Shown here: positions 1 through 9,643 of the stretch, one piece after another
Layout of the letters: each line of letters opens with the position of its first letter
How positions within the stretch are numbered: position 1 is the stretch's first letter
Assembly: GCF_022163125.1 (NCBI RefSeq)
Contig: NZ_CP091881.1
Span: 3,968,001-4,032,000, forward strand
Length of the DNA: 64,000 nt
Reading direction: 5' to 3'
Origin: Paenibacillus sp. HWE-109
GTDB taxonomy: Bacteria; Bacillota; Bacilli; Paenibacillales; NBRC-103111
Notes under the pieces: model-generated
Databases searched by the model: none
Told to the model about the DNA's origin: nothing
Seen by the model: only the letters and a program-made list of their open reading frames with translations
Translations under genes and position numbers: made by a program

Positions 1-1018
1 CGAAGCGCACATGTCCTTGAACGTCTTCCGTTTGCAAAGCCAGGGCATCTTGTTGATCTTTTACATGCATGTACTGATGCAGAATTTCCAGAATTTTCTC
101 ACCGGAAGCTTTCGTTTGGGTAAAGTTATTGATATGAAAACCCAATCCCCACATCGGTCCAATAATGTACCAGATTAAGCTGAAGCAGGCTACCAATTCG
201 CCTAGCGTAATCGTGTCCTGAATGACCATATATCCGCCTGCGCCAAGCAAGGTGACGACACTCAGATTCGCCAAGACTTCCATAATCGGAAAATATTTGG
301 CCCATATCCCGGAAGTTTCGATGTTCATCGTTTTGTAATCTTCATTTCGCGCTGAGAATTTCGTTACCTCATGCGACTCGCGGGCAAATGACTTGACGGT
401 CCGCACACCTGTGATATTTTCTTGTACCGCTGTCGTCATTGTACTCAGCGATTGTCGGACCATCCGGAAAGCCGGGTGAATTTTACCTTCGAAGCGAATA
501 GCTGTAAATGCCAGAAAAGGCATTGTAATCATCGTTAGAAGCGCTAGTTTCCAGTTGATCGAGAACATCATGCCCATCCCGAAAACAAGCATTAAGACAA
601 CGTTCAAAAGCTGAGCAAAACCAAACCCGATAAACTGTCGAATGCCTTCTAAATCCGCTGTCATCCGCGACATCAAATCGCCGGTTCTAGCCTGATCATA
701 ATACTGAAAAGATAAGTACTGAAGTTTGTTGTAGAGCGCATTCCGTAAGTGATAGGCAACACGATTGCCTAATCTTCCCCCGCATAATCCATGAAGAAAT
801 TGAAAAATTCCTTTCATTGAAACAACCAGCACGACCACTAAGGCTAACTTGGGAACGAGCTCGAATTGTTTCTTCGCAATTACGTTGTCGATTAAATACC
901 TGAGTAAATTCGGATACACGAGACCAAGCGCAGTTGCCGTTGCTAAACATAAAATTGCTCCGAAAAATAACTTTCTTTCTGGCCAGAAATACGGCTTCAG
1001 TTGCCTGAACACATCCAC
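1..1018 (-). CDS. ABC transporter, membrane domain (partial, N-terminal part)
   Basis: Reading from a GTG at 1018 towards position 1 gives 339 codons without a stop; the gene continues past the window edge. The protein starts MDVFRQLKPYFWPERK and shows the layout of a type IV ABC exporter membrane domain. There are several hydrophobic helices, a conserved stretch QYYDQARTGDLMSRMTADLE, and the phrase TTAVQENITGVRTVKSFARE, typical of ABC_membrane half-transporters of the multidrug/lipid class. The nucleotide-binding domain would follow outside the window. The GTG start is chosen because GAGGAGGGG lies 9 nt upstream and no ATG fits. Substrate cannot be told from the sequence. Confidence 0.88.
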   Translation of the reverse strand, partial: MDVFRQLKPYFWPERKLFFGAILCLATATALGLVYPNLLRYLIDNVIAKKQFELVPKLALVVVLVVSMKGIFQFLHGLCGGRLGNRVAYHLRNALYNKLQYLSFQYYDQARTGDLMSRMTADLEGIRQFIGFGFAQLLNVVLMLVFGMGMMFSINWKLALLTMITMPFLAFTAIRFEGKIHPAFRMVRQSLSTMTTAVQENITGVRTVKSFARESHEVTKFSARNEDYKTMNIETSGIWAKYFPIMEVLANLSVVTLLGAGGYMVIQDTITLGELVACFSLIWYIIGPMWGLGFHINNFTQTKASGEKILEILHQYMHVKDQQDALALQTEDVQGHVRF

Positions 1019-1233
1019 GTCGGGTGTCCCCTCCTCAGAAGGATAATTTGGAAAAGCTAGGTAAGCGTTTTAATACTTAATGAATCTTAACACCATCACT
1101 AGGAGCGAGCAATCAGAGGAAAACAGGATATATACGCTTAATAGACCATAACTTCACAAAATCTTGCAGGAATCCCCCCTATTCTTTAAAATCATCCCGA
1201 TAACCGCCAATGTAAACCCTTACATGACGATAC

Positions 1234-1276
1234 AAAAAAAAGGGTTGGCCAAGTTCCTAAGAACAGAGCCAACCTT
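1234..1276 (-). terminator. Rho-independent terminator of the dynamin-like gene
   Basis: On the minus strand GGTTGGC and GCCAACC flank an 18-nt loop and are followed by eight T residues, just after the stop at 1285. It ends the dynamin-like transcript. Confidence 0.85.
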
Positions 1277-1284
1277 TAGATTTT

Positions 1285-4200
1285 TCAAGATACAAAGCCT
1301 TTTAATTGATGCTGTTTGGATATAAGTTCGTCTAAATCGATCTTCATTTCAAGCGCATCACGCATTCCCTCTGCATGCTCTTGCCACTGTCCAAGCATTC
1401 GCGTCTTCTGCTCAAGCAGCCAGTTGTCCAATTGATTGGCATAAGCCTCTTCAAGTTCCAACGTTCGGAGTTCCATAAAGTGTGCGACAGGCGCTTGAAC
1501 ACGATTTTCCAAATCTGCACGCAATTTGCTTTTGCCATCGCCCTCGAAAAATTGCTTAGGATTTTTGAAATGACTTTGCAGCAGCTTGAGTGTAACCTCC
1601 GGGACTTCCAGCTTCGCTGATATTTCAGGTGTAACGAATGCTGTTGATTCATACACGCCGCTTTCGTAACCATCCATGACTTGGCGAAGCTGCTCTTCCC
1701 AGCGTTTGACTCGATTGCCGCTGATCGCATTCATGCGATTCTCAACCCGAAGCGTCGTTGCCAACACTTCTTGCGACAAATCGTACCCAATCATGCGCAG
1801 CAATTCATTCCACGCGGACTGAAGGGCTTGCTTGGGATCTCTGGCTTCATCACGGAATGTGGACGGATTAAAAGCATAATTGTAAAGCTCGCCAAAGCGA
1901 TATGTTGTCCGCTGCTTCACATAGTATAAAAGCTCCTGGATTTCTTTTTTCAGTTCTTTGATGTCGGCATCAAACCAAGTTGCGGCCACGAGATCAGCCC
2001 CGGTTTGCTCATCCTTCTGCAGCTGAGTCAACTGCATTTTCCGTTGTTCCTCGCCGGATTGGGCGCGTTCCAACCATTGCTGCATGGTAGCGATAGCTCG
2101 ATTCAACTCCAGATTGGCGGAATGAATCGCCACTTCGCTAAGTTCATTGAATGTGAACTTGACAAATTCTTGTTCAAAAGGTTGAATCCCTGATTGGACA
2201 ACCAGTTCTTCATTCCCTTTTATTTTCCCTTCGGCCGCCAAGTAACTGGAAATAGGGTAGATCCGCGGATTTCGAATGCCATGCTGGACTAAATTCGTTT
2301 CCACGTGCTTAATTACGCCATCGAGCTCCTCCGTGCTTGCCGCCAGATCGGCCGCATTCACAATGAAAAACATTTTATCCATTTCAAAGCTGTCTTTCAC
2401 ACGTCCAAGCTGTAAAAGGAATTCACGGTCCGCTTGTGAAAACGCGTGATTGTAATAGGTCACGAACAATATGGCATCGGCGTTCTTAATATAATTAAAA
2501 GCTACCCCTGTATGTCGAGCATTGATAGAGTCTGCCCCCGGTGTATCCACGAAGATGATCCCTTGATCGGTTAACGGATTGGAGTAATATAATTCGATAA
2601 ATTCAACAAAACAGGATTTGGATTCATCCGCAACATAGCCTGGAAAATCTTCTTTGGTAATCCGCAACTCTTGGCCTAACTGATTATGCGCAAGTGACCA
2701 GCCTTTCTCTACCGCCTTCAAAAAGGAGTAATGCGGCTTTCCTTTGGCTGTAACGTCCGTTGGAGATAGGGCGCTTATTCGTTTCAACGCGGATGTCATA
2801 TCTGCGGCTTGCACGCCGAGTATGTCAAGTGAATAGAGCACATCTTGCTCAATAGCGTCCGCTTTCTTCATCTTCACTTTGGCTGTGCCATGCGGCCAAC
2901 CTTCTTGCGGCGGCATGATCTTATTGATCGCCGCCGTCGTTGGGTTCGGCGAGACCGGCAGCACTCTTTCGCCAATTAACGCATTGGCGAATGACGATTT
3001 GCCAGCACTGAAGGCGCCGAACAGCGCAATCGTGAACGTCCGCTGCCGCAGACGTTCGGATTTCTCGCGCATGGCGCGCGCAATCGACCGCATCGACGGC
3101 AATCCGTCGATGAGCGTGGAGGCCGCCTGCAAGTCGGCGGCCTTGCGCTCCATGCGCCTGCCGTGTTCACCCGAGGTGAACGCGGCAGGCGCGGGCGCGG
3201 CTGCCTCCACAGGGGCAGCCTTGACGCCTGCGGCCGCCGAAGCTGTGGCGGCGGCCTGCAGGATCTTATCCAGGGAGGTCGCGGCCAGCGCCCCGCTCAG
3301 CGGGGCGGCTGCCGTCTCCTCCAGGGGGGTGAACTGCTGCGCGTCCGGCAGCGCCGGCGCAGGAGGTCTAGGCCAGCTGGCCATGCGCAGCAGCTGGGCT
3401 TCTGCCTCCGCCTCGGATTCCTCGAGGCGCTGCAGTTCCCTGTAGGCGCTCAGGCGAATGCCAAGCGCCTCAAGCTCAGCCGCAAGCGAAGCTGCGGCTG
3501 GCACGGAGTCCTCGCGCACAGCAGCCGCGAGCAGATCAATCACCGCAAACGCCAGTTTGCGGTACTGCTGTTTCAAATCAGCAGCAATCTGCTTCATGTA
3601 ATTCAACGTATATTCGCCGCCAAAGGTAGCGCCGGCATTCACTTGCGCACCCAGCCATTGCGTTGTCACAACGACCTGTAAAGCTTCGATCTGCGCGATG
3701 AGCGCTGGATCGTATTGCCCCTGGCTTTGCGCTGCCTTCTTCAAAGCATCGCGCAGATGCCAGTCGAGCTGCGCTTCCACCTGTTCAGCCAAGTCCGCCT
3801 GAAACGCCGCTAGCCGTTTCTCCGTCTCTGCAGCCGTCTGTGCGGCCCGCGAGAAGAAACCTACCTTGAACCCCGGCTTGCGGCTCTCCAAATAGGCGTG
3901 AGCCTGATCCCGAGTTAAGGCCGGCGTAATGTTGGCATTCTCAATGATCATGCCAACTTCCTTGCGCAGGCTCGCCGTCAATGCTTCCGGCAAGCCTTGC
4001 AGTACCTTCAGCTCCTCCTGCTTGGCAGCAGCTGTTGCCTGAACCTCTTGCACGTCGCCTTCTTGGCTGATCCTATCCAGGAGCTCATCTTTCTGCGGCT
4101 CATGCTGCTCAGCCAACCACTTGCCGTGCTCAGCAGCCAGATAGCGCGCGGAGGCGTCGATGCTGAAGCTGCGCAGCGTATCACCGCGCTCAATCAAACG

Positions 4201-4986
4201 GCTGAGGAGCCATTGCAGCTTTGCATATTCATTATGCGGATGACTCGGCTCCTTCATCGTTACGAACAGCAGGCCGTCCGGTTCAATGCCCCAGCTAAGA
4301 AACGCCTGCTTCGTACCTTCTTGATACTGTGCGAAGGGAAGCTCCCACTCTTTGTGCTTATCAATCATATTGACAATAAGATAGAGCGGCTTGCCCCACT
4401 CCTTCATTTTCTTCGTGAAGGCAAGGTTGACTTCAGACTGCACATGATTGTAATCCATCACATAGAAAACAACGTCAGCCAAATGCAAAGCCGACTCCGT
4501 AGACTGGTGATGCGCATCATCCGTTGAATCAATACCTGGCGTATCCAACAGCGCTGTATGCTCACCTAAAAAAGAGATTGGATATGTAATTTCTACGGTT
4601 TCAATATCTGTGCCGTTCACGCAATAGGCATCCAATTCATCCAAAGCGATGGTTGTTTGTCTCTCTTGCTGAGCAGCGCCCTCGCCTTTTGCGCGATGAC
4701 TTACGTGCGCTCCAGGTGCCCCGTTGCGAATGCTTACGATATTGGCACTGGTTGGAATGGGACTTGAGGGCAGCAAGGTATGCCCGCAAAGCTGGTTAAT
4801 CAAGGTTGATTTCCCCGCTGAGAAATGGCCACAGAACGCAATGTTCATTCGATCAGTGTGCAATTTATCGAGCAATTGTCCTAACTTGATCGCATTATCG
4901 TGATCCCCGGTCGTTTGCAAAACAACCTGCATCTTCTTCATCGCATCCGGCATAACCGAGATGCTTGTATCTATCGCTTGCGTCAT
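1285..4986 (-). CDS. dynA: Dynamin-like GTPase with two fused GTPase units (DynA type)
   Basis: A membrane-remodelling large GTPase of about 1,233 residues. Known bacterial DynA proteins tether and fuse membranes and protect against membrane stress and phage. Numbering from the longest frame, unit 1 has a P-loop GHFSAGKS at 62-69, DTPG at 157-160 and NMID at 215-218. Unit 2 has a second P-loop GAFSAGKS at 666-673 and its own VDTPGADS motif. The size is close to B. subtilis DynA (about 1,190 aa), which has the same head-to-tail fusion. An alanine/proline-rich linker (about 545-615), coded by very GC-rich DNA, joins the halves. An ATG at 5013 is possible; the ATG at 4986 is preferred because AAGGAG lies 12 nt before it and the protein then begins MTQAID. 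Confidence 0.93.
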   Translation of the reverse strand: MTQAIDTSISVMPDAMKKMQVVLQTTGDHDNAIKLGQLLDKLHTDRMNIAFCGHFSAGKSTLINQLCGHTLLPSSPIPTSANIVSIRNGAPGAHVSHRAKGEGAAQQERQTTIALDELDAYCVNGTDIETVEITYPISFLGEHTALLDTPGIDSTDDAHHQSTESALHLADVVFYVMDYNHVQSEVNLAFTKKMKEWGKPLYLIVNMIDKHKEWELPFAQYQEGTKQAFLSWGIEPDGLLFVTMKEPSHPHNEYAKLQWLLSRLIERGDTLRSFSIDASARYLAAEHGKWLAEQHEPQKDELLDRISQEGDVQEVQATAAAKQEELKVLQGLPEALTASLRKEVGMIIENANITPALTRDQAHAYLESRKPGFKVGFFSRAAQTAAETEKRLAAFQADLAEQVEAQLDWHLRDALKKAAQSQGQYDPALIAQIEALQVVVTTQWLGAQVNAGATFGGEYTLNYMKQIAADLKQQYRKLAFAVIDLLAAAVREDSVPAAASLAAELEALGIRLSAYRELQRLEESEAEAEAQLLRMASWPRPPAPALPDAQQFTPLEETAAAPLSGALAATSLDKILQAAATASAAAGVKAAPVEAAAPAPAAFTSGEHGRRMERKAADLQAASTLIDGLPSMRSIARAMREKSERLRQRTFTIALFGAFSAGKSSFANALIGERVLPVSPNPTTAAINKIMPPQEGWPHGTAKVKMKKADAIEQDVLYSLDILGVQAADMTSALKRISALSPTDVTAKGKPHYSFLKAVEKGWSLAHNQLGQELRITKEDFPGYVADESKSCFVEFIELYYSNPLTDQGIIFVDTPGADSINARHTGVAFNYIKNADAILFVTYYNHAFSQADREFLLQLGRVKDSFEMDKMFFIVNAADLAASTEELDGVIKHVETNLVQHGIRNPRIYPISSYLAAEGKIKGNEELVVQSGIQPFEQEFVKFTFNELSEVAIHSANLELNRAIATMQQWLERAQSGEEQRKMQLTQLQKDEQTGADLVAATWFDADIKELKKEIQELLYYVKQRTTYRFGELYNYAFNPSTFRDEARDPKQALQSAWNELLRMIGYDLSQEVLATTLRVENRMNAISGNRVKRWEEQLRQVMDGYESGVYESTAFVTPEISAKLEVPEVTLKLLQSHFKNPKQFFEGDGKSKLRADLENRVQAPVAHFMELRTLELEEAYANQLDNWLLEQKTRMLGQWQEHAEGMRDALEMKIDLDELISKQHQLKGFVS

Positions 4987-5043
4987 TCGTACATTCCGCT
5001 CCTTATTCAACATTTCACCCTATTGCGACCCCTTAACGTACAG

Positions 5044-5068
5044 AAAAAAATCTCCCAGAGGGAGATTT
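5044..5068 (-). terminator. Rho-independent terminator after the small conserved gene
   Basis: On the minus strand AAATCTCCC-TCT-GGGAGATTT is followed by further T residues, six bases past the stop at 5074. It separates the nth unit from dynA. Confidence 0.88.
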
Positions 5069-5073
5069 GTCAT

Positions 5074-5349
5074 TTAGGAGATAACGGCTTTTTCTTTTTC
5101 CGGCAAGAAAATTTCAAAAACGTCACGGTGCTGCAAGATCGTGATATCGGAATCTTTGACCTTCATAACAACAACTTCAGTTTTTGTTTTCATTTTGTCT
5201 ATGTAGTTCTGTGGAACCTCACCAGATTCACTGACAGTAACACCTTCTATGACTTTTTCTTCGTTATCAGCTAATGGTGTATTAATCACTTGCTCAAAAA
5301 TATCAGAGAACAATTCGAAGCTATTCGTGTATACGGCGATGCATTTCAT
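5074..5349 (-). CDS. Small conserved protein of unknown function
   Basis: A 91-residue soluble protein starting MKCIAVYTNSFELFSDIFEQ. I do not recognise a named domain. It is short, mixed alpha/beta in appearance, with an acidic middle and the stretch EVVVMKVKDSDITILQHRD, and it lacks a signal peptide or membrane segment. It lies 26 nt after nth on the same strand and shares its terminator, so the two are probably co-transcribed. The frame is open ten codons further upstream; the internal ATG at 5349 is preferred because AAAGGATGGGA precedes it at plausible spacing. No function is proposed. Confidence 0.75.
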   Translation of the reverse strand: MKCIAVYTNSFELFSDIFEQVINTPLADNEEKVIEGVTVSESGEVPQNYIDKMKTKTEVVVMKVKDSDITILQHRDVFEIFLPEKEKAVIS

Positions 5350-5375
5350 TTCAAATCCCATCCTTTGTCTGCATA

Positions 5376-6047
5376 TCATTTGTTTGTAATAGTTTTCCTA
5401 ATTGCGCCTGGTTTCATACGCTTCTTCCCTTCACGGCATATATCCAACAGCGGGCATACCGTGCACATCGGGTTTTGTGCTTTGCAGTGATAACGGCCAA
5501 AGAAGATCAAACGATGATGCGTCAGCGTCCATTCTTCCTTGGGCACCTTCTTCATCAGTTTCTTCTCAACTTCTAGCACCGAATCATCCCAACCTACCAG
5601 GCCTAATCGTTTGGCGACTCGTTCGACATGCGTGTCAACGGCAATCGCAGGAACACCAAATGCGTTCGATACCACGACATTCGCCGTTTTACGGCCTACA
5701 CCAGGGAGCTCGACCAATTGCTCGTGCTTCTGGGGAATTTCTCCATCAAACTTGTCCAGTAACAGCTGACACAATTTCTGAATATGGCTTGCCTTATTTC
5801 GAAATAGTCCAATCCGACGAATATCCTGCTCAAGCTCCCCCAAGGGAACTGCCAAATAATCTTCAGGTGTCTTATATTTCTGAAATAAATCCAATGTCAC
5901 CTTGTTGACGGTTTCATCGGTACATTGCGCTGACAACAAAACAGCAATCGTGAGTTCAAACGGATTACTATGGCGCAGCTCACAATGTGCATCCGGAAAA
6001 AGTTCAGCTATGGTATCCAAAATATGCCTTACGATTTTCTGCGTCAT
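5376..6047 (-). CDS. nth: Endonuclease III (DNA glycosylase/AP lyase)
   Basis: Base-excision repair enzyme that removes oxidised pyrimidines and cleaves at abasic sites. The 223-residue protein has the helix-hairpin-helix LPGVGRKTA with catalytic Lys120, catalytic Asp138 in VDTHVERVAKRLGL, and a [4Fe-4S] cluster motif at Cys188, Cys195, Cys198 and Cys204 with the exact C-x6-C-x2-C-x5-C spacing. Length and all key residues match the family. In B. subtilis nth directly follows dnaD; here dnaD is about 25 kb away, so the order has been rearranged. The start ATG at 6047 follows a TAAGGAAG-like site. Confidence 0.97.
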   Translation of the reverse strand: MTQKIVRHILDTIAELFPDAHCELRHSNPFELTIAVLLSAQCTDETVNKVTLDLFQKYKTPEDYLAVPLGELEQDIRRIGLFRNKASHIQKLCQLLLDKFDGEIPQKHEQLVELPGVGRKTANVVVSNAFGVPAIAVDTHVERVAKRLGLVGWDDSVLEVEKKLMKKVPKEEWTLTHHRLIFFGRYHCKAQNPMCTVCPLLDICREGKKRMKPGAIRKTITNK

Positions 6048-6173
6048 GTCTTTACTTCCTTAGGGACGTAATATTCTCCAGTTTAGCGAATTGTGCGGGT
6101 AGAATCAATGCTTGAAAGCGTCAAAATGCGAACATTTTCTAAATAATTGCCATATTTATTTTTAAAATGAATA

Positions 6174-6223
6174 AAAAACCGCCTGCAGCAGGAGAAAAGC
6201 TCCTAACTTACAGACGGATGAGC
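6174..6223 (-). terminator. Rho-independent terminator after the SLH protein gene
   Basis: On the minus strand a long imperfect hairpin pairs CCGTCTG with CAGGCGG and AGGAG with CTCCT, and ends in six T residues, shortly after the stop at 6243. Confidence 0.8.
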
Positions 6224-6242
6224 ATGCTGTTTTGTTCAAAAC

Positions 6243-8963
6243 CTATTTTTCAATCTCAACAAGTTTGTTATCCAGGACGTAGATTGTAACAATATCACCG
6301 CTCACAAAAGAGGTTGGCGCTACGAGATCTGTCCCTTTGTGATAATAAGCTCGAGGGAAAATATTATAAGTAGTTTTATCACTGGATGTTGTTGCTTTGA
6401 AGTTAAATTGGTTGACGATATTGTTGTAGTTGTCCACTTCGCGTTTGGAAGCCACGGCAACTTGAATGAGCACTTTATCGCTCGCATCTTTCATCACTTG
6501 AACACGATCCCCCACTTTGATAGAGGAGAAACTCCAATCCAAGCCGCCATTCAATTTAACTCCATAGTTGCTGCCTGCATTAATAACTTGATTCTTGCCA
6601 GAGAAGTCCTGAATCGTTAAACTTGTGCTCGCTGCATTCACCGCTGTGACTTTACCGCGAACCGGAGAAATAATCTCAGCTTTCAAAACGGCAAGCCCTT
6701 TGAACGTCAATTTCACATAATCATCAATGGCAAAATCGGACAGTGTTCCAACGGTTTGATCTGCTTTAACAATCGGTACACCATCTAAGGAAATGGCAAA
6801 AGTCGTATTAGCCTCATCGGTGACAGTTAATTGTTTGCTATTCACATTAATAATTGCAGTTTTGTATAGGGCTGTCTTGCTTGTCACAATTTTCGTTACA
6901 ATCCCTTGATCGAAGCTGAGAAGCAAACTAACATTATCCCCCACTTTTAAATCAGACAGCGTGCTATTCGGCTTATTGGCAAGCTCAACTTGCGGCGCAT
7001 ACGTCAGCTTGAACGTTAAGTTTTGACCGCTGTCCGTTTTTAAAGTGATATTATTCGTTTGCAAATTCAATTGCGTTAATGCCCCGTCCAATTGGGCGGA
7101 CATTTTAATTTGCGTCACGGTATTTTTGGAAACTAATAAATCCACATATTTCCCAGCAGTAAATGTTCCGCTGAAACTTGAGAAAGGAAGTGAAGTTCCT
7201 GCATAAGAAATCGAAACCGTATCCGTTAATTTATAAGCGTGTAGATCTCCTTTATTATCTATAACAGTTAATGCTTTTGACACAGTATTATAGCTGTCAA
7301 TCTTAGCAAAGTAGAGATTATCAATTGAACGGTTCGTAACAGTAATTAACGTAACTTTGTTATTCAACACATCTAATTTCAGCTGATCTCCTGGCGCAAT
7401 ATCATAAATACTCGCCGTATCTAAACCATTGATTTGAACTCGAACATTATCTGATAGTAAATAAGCAGCTAATGCGGAGCCAGTCGCCTTAGTAATGGTA
7501 AGATAGGTCTTGTCATCACTTAAACCCTTAAGTGTCCCCTCCACGCTTACGCCAACATCCGCTTGCTTTTTGACAACGACCTTCACGACTTCGTTATTCT
7601 TCACCGTGTAGTCAACGGTATCTCCCACATGCAGGGAATTGATATCCACTAGCGTGTTATCCGCCAAAGTTGCAACCAGGCTGCTAGAGAAACTATATGT
7701 TTCCGCTTGTCCCGATGCTGTTTCCAAAATGGTAACTTGCAAGGCATCTTTGTTTATTGTTTGAATAGCACCTGTTGATGTTTTGTTTACAGGAACTTGT
7801 TTCACGATAATGGATGTATATTTATCTGTCTTTACAATCTTGCTTTTGCGCAATTGAATCTTGCTGCCTGCAACAACATCCCCTAGACTTAGCCCGCGCC
7901 CTTGAGCGTCTGTCACACTAACATCCGATGCCAAGTCATAACTCTCATAATCATCCAACGTTGCTTTCATCGTTGACAGGTTTAATTTTAGCAAGCTGCC
8001 TTCTTTAATATCCAACTGCAATTGATCACTTAGAATCTCAACATAGTATGCAGTGCCATTGACTTGAACGATGGATACTTCGTACGTTTCTTCAAGTGTA
8101 TTTGCTGCAATTGCTGTATCATTCTTGTTGCCATAGAACACAGCATTTGAGGACAATTTATATGTACTCGTATTGCCGTCTTTATCCATCAGACCAATGC
8201 TGCCGCTTGTTAAAGTAGTCAAATAGCCTTTTTTGACACGTGAAGGCAAATTCACTAATTCCTTTTGCGAACGGCTCAAAAATGCCGCCATCTGCGCGCG
8301 TGTCACAGCCCCTTTGGGTTGAAAAGTGCCATCTTCAAACCCGTCAACGATTTTGAGTGCGACGGCTGCATTGACATAACCGAGGGTCGTACTGCTGATC
8401 GTGCTGTTATCTTTGAACGCCGTTGTGGTCGATGATAAACTCTGCGCAAAGGAAGCTTTGCCAATCGCCTTGATGACAACTTCTGCAACCCATTCTCTCG
8501 TTGCTTTTCTTTGTCCCCATTTGTCCTTGGACTTATCGCCTGCGCTTCTTTCTTTCTCTTCCTCATTGGAAATGAGTCCCTTTTGAAGGGCAATAGCTAC
8601 ATAATTACGAGCATAATTATCTACAAGCATGAAATCAGGGAAAACTGTTGACGTTGTCATGGCATCGACTTCGCCTTGCAGACCCATCATCCGAGTGGCC
8701 ATAATCAATACATCCTGCTGTGTAACGGAATTCTCCGCACGGTAAGCACCGTCTTCAAATCCATCAATAATGCCTTCCAGAGCCAGTTTGGATATATGAC
8801 GAATACCCCAATAATCCGTACTTACGTCAGGAAATGAAGTTTTAACAGTCGTTGCACTCGTTTGTGGTGTCTGTGTAGATTCTGCCGCCAATGCCGGTGT
8901 TCCCGCCAAGCTTGTTACGATTAATGAACTTACAATTGCACTAGCCAATTTCTTATTTTTCAT
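6243..8963 (-). CDS. S-layer homology domain surface protein
   Basis: A secreted, wall-anchored protein of 906 residues. Residues 1-27 form a signal peptide ending in ALA. Three SLH modules follow at about 44-93 (FPDVSTDYWG, GIIDGFEDGAYRAENSVTQQD), 108-168 (degenerate, with a charged insert) and 183-230 (FKDNSTI, IVDGFEDGTFQPKGAVTRAQ). SLH modules bind pyruvylated secondary wall polymer. The remaining roughly 670 residues are Thr/Val/Asp-rich with many short beta-type repeats of the form VGDxVxxxxxNNxVxKxVV, looking like tandem beta-barrel domains. No catalytic motif is visible. It lies upstream in the same direction as a GerMN lipoprotein and an amidase gene, suggesting an envelope cluster. 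Substrate or partner is unknown. Confidence 0.9.
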   Translation of the reverse strand: MKNKKLASAIVSSLIVTSLAGTPALAAESTQTPQTSATTVKTSFPDVSTDYWGIRHISKLALEGIIDGFEDGAYRAENSVTQQDVLIMATRMMGLQGEVDAMTTSTVFPDFMLVDNYARNYVAIALQKGLISNEEEKERSAGDKSKDKWGQRKATREWVAEVVIKAIGKASFAQSLSSTTTAFKDNSTISSTTLGYVNAAVALKIVDGFEDGTFQPKGAVTRAQMAAFLSRSQKELVNLPSRVKKGYLTTLTSGSIGLMDKDGNTSTYKLSSNAVFYGNKNDTAIAANTLEETYEVSIVQVNGTAYYVEILSDQLQLDIKEGSLLKLNLSTMKATLDDYESYDLASDVSVTDAQGRGLSLGDVVAGSKIQLRKSKIVKTDKYTSIIVKQVPVNKTSTGAIQTINKDALQVTILETASGQAETYSFSSSLVATLADNTLVDINSLHVGDTVDYTVKNNEVVKVVVKKQADVGVSVEGTLKGLSDDKTYLTITKATGSALAAYLLSDNVRVQINGLDTASIYDIAPGDQLKLDVLNNKVTLITVTNRSIDNLYFAKIDSYNTVSKALTVIDNKGDLHAYKLTDTVSISYAGTSLPFSSFSGTFTAGKYVDLLVSKNTVTQIKMSAQLDGALTQLNLQTNNITLKTDSGQNLTFKLTYAPQVELANKPNSTLSDLKVGDNVSLLLSFDQGIVTKIVTSKTALYKTAIINVNSKQLTVTDEANTTFAISLDGVPIVKADQTVGTLSDFAIDDYVKLTFKGLAVLKAEIISPVRGKVTAVNAASTSLTIQDFSGKNQVINAGSNYGVKLNGGLDWSFSSIKVGDRVQVMKDASDKVLIQVAVASKREVDNYNNIVNQFNFKATTSSDKTTYNIFPRAYYHKGTDLVAPTSFVSGDIVTIYVLDNKLVEIEK

Positions 8964-8992
8964 CGTTGTTATGAACTCCTCTGCATCGCCAT

Positions 8993-9577
8993 TTAGTTAG
9001 GTCTTTTAATCGGGTATGGAAGTTCCAGATGTCCCATCAAGCTGTCCACTTGTTTGCCATCTTTCAGCACATAGACAGACTTCACTTCCGGAAATTGAAA
9101 AACGGTTTTTTTGAGGGCTTGCAAAAATAAATCCTCACCTGGCGCGCCAAGCTGCGTTTTGGGACCGAATTTCATATCCAATTTCAGTTCACCTTTGGCT
9201 TTGTCAAATGCAACACTGGTGAATTTCAAATCATCGAACAAAGGAACTGCTTTGGGATCGTCAGACTTCTTGAGCGCATTCAATGCTGCTTCATACACAT
9301 CTGCATCCAGCTTGTAGCTGATCGTCACTTCTTTTTCAATCAGCTTCATTTCGTCTTGATCACTAAAAAAAACGTTGACCTTTTTTTGCTTCAAAGGATC
9401 AGGTGTTGGTGTAGGCATGGGTGTTGCACTTGGTGTCACCGGTGTCGAGATGGGTGCCGTTGTAGGTTGCGGTGTTGCTGCTCCTGTGAGCTGAGGTTTC
9501 TGACCACAGGCACTTAAAGTCAACGTGATGGCACTTACAAGCAGAACCCCATGTAATAGGCGACTTGTTTTCGTCAT
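8993..9577 (-). CDS. GerMN-domain lipoprotein
   Basis: A 194-residue exported lipoprotein. The N-terminus MTKTSRLLHGVLLVSAITL ends in the lipobox LSAC, so the mature protein is lipid-anchored at Cys. A Pro/Thr-rich linker follows, then a GerMN-type domain of about 115 residues (VNVFFSDQDEMKLIEKEVTI to LMGHLELP). GerMN domains occur in the sporulation protein GerM and related envelope lipoproteins; their role is structural rather than enzymatic. A GTG at 9586 is also open, but the ATG at 9577 has AAGGAG with an ideal 8-nt spacing. It lies between an amidase gene and an SLH protein gene, all minus strand, pointing to a cell-wall role. Confidence 0.85.
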   Translation of the reverse strand: MTKTSRLLHGVLLVSAITLTLSACGQKPQLTGAATPQPTTAPISTPVTPSATPMPTPTPDPLKQKKVNVFFSDQDEMKLIEKEVTISYKLDADVYEAALNALKKSDDPKAVPLFDDLKFTSVAFDKAKGELKLDMKFGPKTQLGAPGEDLFLQALKKTVFQFPEVKSVYVLKDGKQVDSLMGHLELPYPIKRPN

Positions 9578-9643
9578 CTCTCTCACTCCTTACGTTTTGC
9601 CTGACAAAATGAACATTGGAAGCATAAGGGACAGCTTCTTTTC

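Noticed and set aside
2879..3681. Long plus-strand open frames opposite dynA (188 and 172 codons)
   Set aside because: They are Ala/Arg/Gly-rich antisense shadows of a GC-rich coding region; the minus strand carries clear GTPase motifs and these frames have no ribosome sites or known domains.
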